From: Phycisphaeraceae bacterium
GTDB taxonomy: Bacteria; Planctomycetota; Phycisphaerae; Phycisphaerales; UBA1924
Length of the DNA stretch: 8,601 nucleotides
Reading direction: 5' to 3'
Assembly: GCA_009827205.1 (NCBI GenBank)
Contig: WUAK01000108.1
Span: 1 to 8,601 of the forward strand
Numbering within the stretch: position 1 is the first letter of the stretch; each line of letters starts with the position of its first letter. Under the pieces are notes generated by a model that was given only the letters and a program-made list of their open reading frames with translations, was not told the DNA's origin and made no database searches. The position numbers were made by a program, and so were the translations under genes. Shown one piece after another: positions 1 to 5,259 of this stretch.

Positions 1-204
1 CGGGATACCAGTATGCAATCCACAGATCTCGTATCGAGCGTCTGGGTCGGCTGGGTCGATCCCCAAATCTCGCAACATATCAGAGCTAGGCTCGTCAAGC
101 AGTACGATAGGGACTTCTTCGATCATATCCTGCAGCTCTTCGGGCAAGTCTGAGATTATCCTCCCGACACAATCCCCCACCAGCTCTGCCTCACTCCGGT
201 CCAT
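1..204 (-). CDS. Zincin-like metallopeptidase family protein (PF06262-type), N-terminal 68 residues only
   Basis: I translated this by hand from the ATG at 204-202; the frame stays open to the window edge. The visible part holds 'DLPEEL', then 'VPIVLLDEPSSDML' and, at the edge, 'CGLHTGIP'. This order (an acidic helix ending in PEEL, a VPIVVEDxPxxxL strand, then GLYxGVP) is the usual start of the small Zincin_1 / DUF1025 'metallopeptidase family protein', normally about 120-140 residues. The HExxH zinc motif expected further on lies outside the window, so catalytic competence cannot be judged. The start is well supported: an AAGGAGG Shine-Dalgarno at 211-217 sits 6 nt upstream, and the ATG overlaps the end of the preceding membrane-protein gene by 14 nt, which suggests translational coupling. 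The family is seen in sequence; the peptidase activity is inferred from the family name and is poorly characterised generally. Confidence 0.8.
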   Translation of the reverse strand, partial: MDRSEAELVGDCVGRIISDLPEELQDMIEEVPIVLLDEPSSDMLRDLGIDPADPDARYEICGLHTGIP

Positions 205-1132
205 CGAGTGCCTCCTTGCGGATGACATCCCGAAGCGACTTCGGCCCTTTTATGAGTACGGGAAACAGCCTAAGCGAGTCGATGAACATCCCAATAAACC
301 CGATCAGGATCATCGCAGAGCCGATGACAACAAACGCCATCCAGATCGTGTCCACGATCACACTCTGCATAACGGGCCACCGAAGAGACGAGAAGTGGAC
401 TAGATCGCCGACAAGTGTGATCAAGACTGCGCTGGCAAGAGCGAGAACAGTCTGCCTGGATAGCTGCCCAGTTCTGAGCAGCACCGATCGTTTGGCAAAC
501 TCGCGAACACCAGGCCTGAGCAGCAGTGCAATCACAAGTACAAGAAGTCCGATTCCGATTCGGCGGACAACTCGCTCTCTAACGTTGATGGGATCGCCGA
601 AGTAAGGGGCGCCGTATATGACATCGAATCGCACGTGCAAGTTCCACAATAGCCAAACGAGGGGAGCATACAAAAGCACCGCAGCGATGGAACGGATGCT
701 TACCCACGCTCGTACAGCGTTGTGAGGTCGAATGAACGCTAAAGCTCCAAGGCCACTCAGCCCGGTCAGCACAGGCACGAGCACCCCGAAGTGCCTCATG
801 CTCTCACTCATAGAAAACAATTCGAACGAGAGGTCGGAAACCCTTAGCAACAGTACACAGAAAATGGCGATCAGAGCCGCACCACTCCAAGTCACCAACC
901 CGATCGCAGAATAGACAGGTGACCTCAGTGGTTTGAAGGACGTCGCTTCAGGATCAACGATTGCGAGAAGTGTTGCACGCACCGGAGTACCGCATTCGGG
1001 GCACTGGCTCGTCACCGACAGGCCTGTCAGGTCATATTTGCAGGACCAGCACAGCAGCTCGCCGGACAGCACCGCAGCAAGATCAGGGTTGGTGCTCTGA
1101 GCTTTCAGATTGTCATGTGTGCGTTCGTCCAT
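191..1132 (-). CDS. Zinc-ribbon polytopic membrane protein, uncharacterised (313 aa)
   Basis: No known function. The N-terminus (residues about 27-49) carries a zinc ribbon with cysteines 28, 31, 44 and 47, in the pattern CWSCKYDLTGL then CPECG. This signature is common at the front of planctomycete membrane proteins. About six hydrophobic segments follow, near residues 72-96, 114-134, 145-165, 191-206, 227-247 and 259-284, with a basic tail (KGPKSLRDVIRKEAL). I infer an inner-membrane protein with a cytoplasmic metal-binding head. I chose the ATG at 1132 because it begins just before the ribbon. The frame stays open to an ATG at 1225, but that extension adds 31 residues of unlikely composition and runs antisense into the neighbouring ATPase gene. 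No clear Shine-Dalgarno precedes 1132. The stop overlaps the metallopeptidase start, so the two proteins are probably co-expressed. It is divergent from the MoxR gene. Confidence 0.8.
   Translation of the reverse strand: MDERTHDNLKAQSTNPDLAAVLSGELLCWSCKYDLTGLSVTSQCPECGTPVRATLLAIVDPEATSFKPLRSPVYSAIGLVTWSGAALIAIFCVLLLRVSDLSFELFSMSESMRHFGVLVPVLTGLSGLGALAFIRPHNAVRAWVSIRSIAAVLLYAPLVWLLWNLHVRFDVIYGAPYFGDPINVRERVVRRIGIGLLVLVIALLLRPGVREFAKRSVLLRTGQLSRQTVLALASAVLITLVGDLVHFSSLRWPVMQSVIVDTIWMAFVVIGSAMILIGFIGMFIDSLRLFPVLIKGPKSLRDVIRKEALDGPE
211..217 (-). promoter_or_regulatory. Shine-Dalgarno of the metallopeptidase gene
   Basis: Read on the minus strand this is AAGGAGG, 6 nt before the ATG at 204. It lies inside the coding sequence of the upstream membrane protein. 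It fixes the start of the downstream gene and supports an operon with a 14-nt overlap. Confidence 0.85.
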
Positions 1133-1150
1133 TTGGATGCCAGAAGCGGG

Positions 1151-1181
1151 ATCATACACGCCGAGACCGATAGGATGACAA
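1151..1181 (-). promoter_or_regulatory. Candidate sigma70-type promoter for the zinc-ribbon/metallopeptidase operon
   Basis: On the minus strand, TTGTCA (1176-1181; 5 of 6 to TTGACA) is followed after 19 nt by TATGAT (1151-1156; 5 of 6 to TATAAT). A start about 7 nt further on would leave a leader of only about 12 nt before the ATG at 1132, which fits the lack of a Shine-Dalgarno there. The spacer is longer than the 17 nt optimum, and promoter rules in this phylum are poorly known, so this stays tentative. Confidence 0.35.
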
Positions 1182-2137
1182 CGAACCTGAACGAGAGAAC
1201 AGAACCCATGCAGGACGCAATCCATTCGCTCCGAGAAAACATCCGCAAGGTCTATCTGGGCGAGCCTGCCTCGATCGAGAAGGTCTTATGCTGTTTGCTC
1301 GCCAGGGGGCACCTGCTGCTCGAAGATGTCCCTGGCGTGGGTAAGACCGTCCTGGCTTCGGCTGTTGCCCGGTGTGTCGGAGGCGACTTCCGTCGAATCC
1401 AGATGACACCCGACATGCTCCCTGCTGACGTGATCGGCGTGAGCATCTACGAAGAGAGCACCCATGAGTTTCGATTCAGATCGGGCCCTGTCTTCGCCAA
1501 CGTGCTCCTCGCAGACGAAATCAATCGAACCCCGCCTCGGACACAGAGCGCTCTGCTCGAAGCGATGAATGAAGCCTCGGTTACAATTGACGGCGTCACT
1601 CACAGGCTCCCGCAACCCTTTATCGTTGTGGCGACACAAAACCCTTCTTCATTCCACGGAACCTACCCGCTCCCGGAGAGTCAACTCGACCGCTTTCTTC
1701 TCCGAACGAGCCTTGGCTACCCAACCTCTGATAGTGAGATCAGAGTGATCCAGGAGCGGCCTTCTACGAACGCGCTTACTTCACTAAGCCCCGTCGTTAC
1801 ACTTGAGCAGATCCGCACAATGCAAGACACGACCGACCAGACGCGGCTCGAAACGTCGGTTGCTTCGTACATCCAGCAGCTCGCGCAAAGAAGTAGAACT
1901 ATCCCTGAGCTTTCACTCGGGCTATCGACACGAGGTGCGCTCGCAGTTGCGCAGGCTGCCAGAGCATCTGCAAGGCTTCATGACCGGGATTACGTTATTC
2001 CCGAGGATGTTGCGGAGCACTTTGTTGCTACAGCATCGCATAGGTTAACCCCGAGCGATCCTTCACTGATCGACGACGCCCGTGCACTCGAGTCAATCGC
2101 GGAAGACGTGCTCCGTTCTGTTGACGCGCCGCTCTAA
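1175..2137 (+). CDS. MoxR-family AAA+ ATPase (320 aa)
   Basis: A MoxR-type AAA+ ATPase, a chaperone-like family often needed to assemble or activate metal-containing or VWA-domain partners. Numbered from the ATG at 1175: P-loop DVPGVGKT at 51-58; Walker B LLADEIN at 111-117; sensor-1 ATQNP around N156; the conserved LPESQLDRFLL block with Arg173; and the sensor-2 region LSTRGALAVAQAARA with Arg253. The C-terminal helical lid runs from about 205, with 'YVIPEDV' at 273-279. Length matches the family (about 310-340). The start is uncertain: ATG 1208 (MQDAIHSL) gives 309 residues, aligns better with the usual MoxR N-terminus and has GAGAGA upstream. ATG 1175 adds 11 residues that overlap a candidate promoter on the other strand, and the still longer frame from 1115 is unlikely. 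MoxR genes are usually followed by a DUF58 or VWA gene; here the next gene is convergent and unrelated. The family call is firm; the client is unknown. Confidence 0.93.
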   Translation: MTTNLNERTEPMQDAIHSLRENIRKVYLGEPASIEKVLCCLLARGHLLLEDVPGVGKTVLASAVARCVGGDFRRIQMTPDMLPADVIGVSIYEESTHEFRFRSGPVFANVLLADEINRTPPRTQSALLEAMNEASVTIDGVTHRLPQPFIVVATQNPSSFHGTYPLPESQLDRFLLRTSLGYPTSDSEIRVIQERPSTNALTSLSPVVTLEQIRTMQDTTDQTRLETSVASYIQQLAQRSRTIPELSLGLSTRGALAVAQAARASARLHDRDYVIPEDVAEHFVATASHRLTPSDPSLIDDARALESIAEDVLRSVDAPL

Positions 2138-2140
2138 TCC

Positions 2141-5100
2141 TCACCCTCGTGCGAAACTAGGTGCAAGACCGCTATTGTCTGAATGTTTGCGCCAGACAAG
2201 CTGTTGTTTGAGATAGCTCACCGGATGCATCGCTTCGTATTGAACGCCATCTCGAATCTGGTGCCTACACGAGGTGCCAGTTGCAAGCAGGACATCGTCA
2301 CCAGCGAGTTCTCTGGCCGAGGGAAATAGCGAGAGTTCACCGATCCGCATCGAAAGTGCGTATCGCTCTTTATGCATACCAAAACCACCCGCCATTCCGC
2401 AACAGCCTGTGTCTAACTCCGAGTACTTGTCCGAGAACGCCCTCTTCAGGAGATTTCCAGACGACTCACCTCCCCAGAGTGCTTTTTGGTGGCAATGGGC
2501 GTGCAGCATAACCTTGCCCTTGGGCTGAACAAACTCGGGTCTTCTTGGATGCTCGCTCCAGCGATCATCGAGAAATTGCTCAACAAGCATCATCCGTTCC
2601 GAGAGCCGTTTGCGTTCATCGAGCGGCGTATCGCACTTCAGCGACAACCACTCATCTTGTATCGAGGACAAGCATGATGGCTCAGTCACTAGTATCGCTT
2701 TCGCGTTATGTATCGATGCCAAAGAGTTAAGCCTGCCTGCCAGCTTGTCAATCTCGTGCATGGCCTGGGGAAGGAATCCGTTTGATATGGCAGGCCGTTG
2801 GCAGCACCCCTCATCAGCGAGAACTACTCGGTACCCGAAGGCTTCAAGAACGGTCTTAGCATCAAGTCCTAACGAGGTCTCGTTGTACATACTGAAACAA
2901 TCGCCAAAGAGGATCACCCTCGGCAGATCTGTATCGTGATCGTTACTCCAACTCTTGTCTCGAGCAAGAGAGGGTGCAAATGATGGCAGTGATCGCTCGC
3001 GTGGTAGCGCTGTTACGAGATCGAGAAAACGCCTCGCTAGACTCGGCTTATTGGGGATGTTCGCAAAGCGCGGCATGGGTGACGCGAGCCTATTTATCGA
3101 TCGGAAGTTTGCAAAGAACAGTCTTGAGAGAGGAGAACCAGTTCTTTTGTAACGCTGAGCCGTAAATTCGGCCTTCAGCTTGCCAACGTCAACATTGCTA
3201 GGACATTCTCGCTTGCAGCCTTTGCAACTCAGGCACAAATCGAGAGTCTCGATTGTGTCATTGTCATTGAAGTCGAGTCGCTCTCCAGTCATTTGTCCAG
3301 AGAGCGCCATTCGTATCGCGTTGGCCCTTCCGCGTGTTGAGTGTCTTTCGTCGCGGAGAGCCATATAGGATGGGCACATGGTCCCCGAGCCTGTCTTTCG
3401 GCAGACTCCGGCGCCGTTGCACATCTCCACTGCATGCGAGAATCCATCCTGATTCTCATAGTCGAAATACGAATCGATCTCTGGGATCACGACCTGATCG
3501 CCTCTTGGTATGACCCTTGTGTGCTCAGTAATCGATGCAGGCGATGCCGGTTGTATGATGTTGCCCGGGTTGAGAAGGTTCTCGGGGTCGAACGCGCTCT
3601 TGATCTCTCGGAATGCGTTCATGAGCTCTGGACCATAGTGCCGCTCTAGGAATGGTCCTCTCGCCTTGCCGTCTCCGTGCTCGCCCGACATCACGCCGCC
3701 CATGCTATTGGCGAGATCGGCCACTCTTGTTGCTATGTTCACCATCGATTCGCGATCTTGCTGAGACCGCAGGTTGAGTAATGGTCTTACATGGAGCACA
3801 CCTACCGAAGCGTGTGCGTAGAACGCTGCAGTTGTTCCGTGGCTTTCTATAATCTCGCGAAATGCCCGTACAAACTCACCGAGCCGCTCCACCGGGACGA
3901 CGTTGTCTTCCACAAAACCCAGAGGCTTGCGTTCACCAGGGATTGCATGCAGCAGTGGCTCACCGGCTTGCCGAAGTTTCAGAGCCTTCGTGATCGATTC
4001 CGGAGAAGTGTGTAAATCAGTTGCAATACTTGGGACTAACTCACGAAGGCGATCGTGCTTGTCGTGGAAGTCTGCAATGTCGTTGCCCTGGAACTCCACA
4101 TATAGGATCGCTTTGAGATCTCCTTGTTTAGGCCTTGGCATGAGTTCAACCGACGCTCTGTGCTCGATGTTCGTAAGCGCAGTCTGAATGATCATGTCAT
4201 CGAGCAGTTCAACCGCTGACGGGTTCAGGGTCAGCAGGCTTGGCACAGCGTCCATCGCTTCATCGAGTGAAGAGAACGCGAGAACAGCCAGCCCGCGTTC
4301 CTTGGGGATTACATGGAGTTTCAGCTTTGCACCGAGGGTCACCGCAAGAGTGCCCTCTGCTCCGCAGACTAGAGAGGCAAGATTAATCGACTTGAGAGGA
4401 TCGCCCTCACGCATTTGCGCCAGAATGGTGTCAAGCCCATACCCCGCGTTTCTGCGGAGTGTCTTGGGGAATCGTTCATCGATCAGCCTCTCGTGCCGGT
4501 TCACGATGTTGATAACAAACTCAGTTATCCTCCTGATTACAGGATCCCTGATCGCAGCGCCTTGCTCAAGCCTTGCCCGCGAGCCAGATCCGAGAACGAC
4601 GTCTACGGCTTCCACATTCTCTGAAGTTCTGCCGTACTTGATCGACCGTGTGCCAGCAGCGTTGTTCCCGATACAGCCGCCGATAGTTGCTTGCCTGACC
4701 GTTGCTGGGTCTGGAGCAAAGAACAAACCGCTCTCAGCAATTGACCGGTTGAGTGCTCCGATCGTGATCCCTGCCTCGACCTCGCATGTCCTGCCTGGTA
4801 CATCCAGTGACAGCACATCCGTGCAACTGGCAGAAAGATCGAGAATCATCGCCTCACTGGTGCACTGGCCGGCCAGACTTGTGCCGCCCCCTCTTGGCAG
4901 AAGCGGAATCCCCTCGCGCAGGCAATACTCAGCCGCCTTCACCGCATCCTGGATCGAACTCGGCACGACGACCCCGAGCGGTTCGACCTGGTAAATCGAC
5001 GCGTCAGTCGAATAGAGCCCCCTGTCGTGGCGTCCGAAGCGGACCTCCCCCTCGATGACTCGCCCAAGATCGGCCGCGATCTGGTTTCGCCTGCCGCGCA

Positions 5101-5143
5101 GTGCCTCGAACTGGTCCTGCGTGAATGTCGGGATAGAAGCCAT
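2141..5143 (-). CDS. FAD-binding and Fe-S D-2-hydroxyacid dehydrogenase, YdiJ type (1000 aa)
   Basis: A fused flavin/iron-sulfur oxidoreductase; characterised relatives oxidise D-lactate or D-2-hydroxyglutarate and pass electrons through Fe-S clusters to the respiratory chain. Residues 53-190 are the FAD-binding (PCMH) fold, with PRGGGTSLAGQ at 83-93 and GCIGNNAAGT at 156-165. The FAD-oxidase C domain spans about 275-530: His444, His451 and Glu488 match the metal site of the D-2-hydroxyglutarate dehydrogenase family, followed by SGEHGDGKARGPF and FDPENLLNPGNII. The Fe-S part has C575, C581 and C590-P, then C637, C640, C643 and C647-P. Two CCG-type cysteine-rich repeats follow (C779-C780; C884 with C914-C915). 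Length fits YdiJ (about 1000). The ATG at 5143 is preferred to the in-frame TTG at 5149; neither has a clear Shine-Dalgarno. No signal peptide or membrane segment is seen, so it is probably a cytoplasmic enzyme associating with the membrane. All domains look intact. The exact substrate cannot be read from sequence. Confidence 0.92.
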   Translation of the reverse strand: MASIPTFTQDQFEALRGRRNQIAADLGRVIEGEVRFGRHDRGLYSTDASIYQVEPLGVVVPSSIQDAVKAAEYCLREGIPLLPRGGGTSLAGQCTSEAMILDLSASCTDVLSLDVPGRTCEVEAGITIGALNRSIAESGLFFAPDPATVRQATIGGCIGNNAAGTRSIKYGRTSENVEAVDVVLGSGSRARLEQGAAIRDPVIRRITEFVINIVNRHERLIDERFPKTLRRNAGYGLDTILAQMREGDPLKSINLASLVCGAEGTLAVTLGAKLKLHVIPKERGLAVLAFSSLDEAMDAVPSLLTLNPSAVELLDDMIIQTALTNIEHRASVELMPRPKQGDLKAILYVEFQGNDIADFHDKHDRLRELVPSIATDLHTSPESITKALKLRQAGEPLLHAIPGERKPLGFVEDNVVPVERLGEFVRAFREIIESHGTTAAFYAHASVGVLHVRPLLNLRSQQDRESMVNIATRVADLANSMGGVMSGEHGDGKARGPFLERHYGPELMNAFREIKSAFDPENLLNPGNIIQPASPASITEHTRVIPRGDQVVIPEIDSYFDYENQDGFSHAVEMCNGAGVCRKTGSGTMCPSYMALRDERHSTRGRANAIRMALSGQMTGERLDFNDNDTIETLDLCLSCKGCKRECPSNVDVGKLKAEFTAQRYKRTGSPLSRLFFANFRSINRLASPMPRFANIPNKPSLARRFLDLVTALPRERSLPSFAPSLARDKSWSNDHDTDLPRVILFGDCFSMYNETSLGLDAKTVLEAFGYRVVLADEGCCQRPAISNGFLPQAMHEIDKLAGRLNSLASIHNAKAILVTEPSCLSSIQDEWLSLKCDTPLDERKRLSERMMLVEQFLDDRWSEHPRRPEFVQPKGKVMLHAHCHQKALWGGESSGNLLKRAFSDKYSELDTGCCGMAGGFGMHKERYALSMRIGELSLFPSARELAGDDVLLATGTSCRHQIRDGVQYEAMHPVSYLKQQLVWRKHSDNSGLAPSFARG
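2175..2199. repeat. 7-bp inverted repeat just beyond the MoxR stop
   Basis: TTGTCTG (2175-2181) and CAGACAA (2193-2199) form a perfect stem around an 11-nt loop, starting 38 nt after the MoxR stop. It lies inside the 3' coding end of the convergent dehydrogenase. No T-tract follows on either strand, so it is not a standard intrinsic terminator. It might stabilise or pause the MoxR transcript, or be chance within codons. Confidence 0.3.
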
Positions 5144-5199
5144 GACCAAGATGGTATCGGCCCCCCGATTGTCGCGGCTTGCGAACCAATCCAGCCGAT

Positions 5200-5226
5200 G
5201 CTGAGTCTGAACGAATAGGCTGAGTC
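5200..5226. repeat. Octamer GCTGAGTC repeated 19 nt apart
   Basis: GCTGAGTC occurs at 5200-5207 and again at 5219-5226. The second copy extends into CTGAGTCAG, symmetric about its middle base. A short inverted pair, TGAAC (5208-5212) and GTTCA (5228-5232), overlaps the second copy. The spacing is close to two helix turns, which could suit a regulator binding on one face, but no known operator is recognised. Confidence 0.3.
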
Positions 5227-5247
5227 AGTTCATCTCGACCCTACCTG

Positions 5248-5253
5248 AAGGAG
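5248..5253 (+). promoter_or_regulatory. Shine-Dalgarno of the DUF4139 gene
   Basis: AAGGAG lies 6 nt before the ATG at 5260. It settles the start, which is also the beginning of a good signal peptide. Confidence 0.85.
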
Positions 5254-5259
5254 CCTCCA

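Larger units (their letters stand above)
5144..5259. promoter_or_regulatory. Divergent intergenic region between the dehydrogenase and the DUF4139 gene
   Basis: These 116 bp must hold the start signals of both genes. I could not find a convincing -35/-10 pair on either strand. What is visible: a small inverted repeat ATCGG (5156-5160) / CCGAT (5165-5169) 12 nt before the dehydrogenase ATG, in what would be its leader, and a duplicated octamer nearer the DUF4139 gene (listed separately). Confidence 0.45.

Noticed and set aside
1115..1174. Longer MoxR start giving 20 extra residues
   Set aside because: The extension overlaps the start of the divergent membrane-protein gene and its candidate promoter, and it does not resemble a MoxR N-terminus.
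1133..1225. Longer start for the zinc-ribbon membrane protein
   Set aside because: The added residues (MDCVLHGFC...) run antisense to the beginning of MoxR and lack any expected signal; the ATG at 1132 sits naturally before the zinc ribbon.
4188..4994. 268-codon open frame on the plus strand
   Set aside because: It lies wholly antisense to the FAD-binding domain of the dehydrogenase, whose motifs are intact. The translation is Ser/Arg/Pro-rich with no recognisable fold, as expected for a shadow frame.
5144..5149. TTG start of the dehydrogenase two codons upstream
   Set aside because: An ATG lies two codons later and no Shine-Dalgarno favours the TTG, so the ATG at 5143 is the simpler choice.
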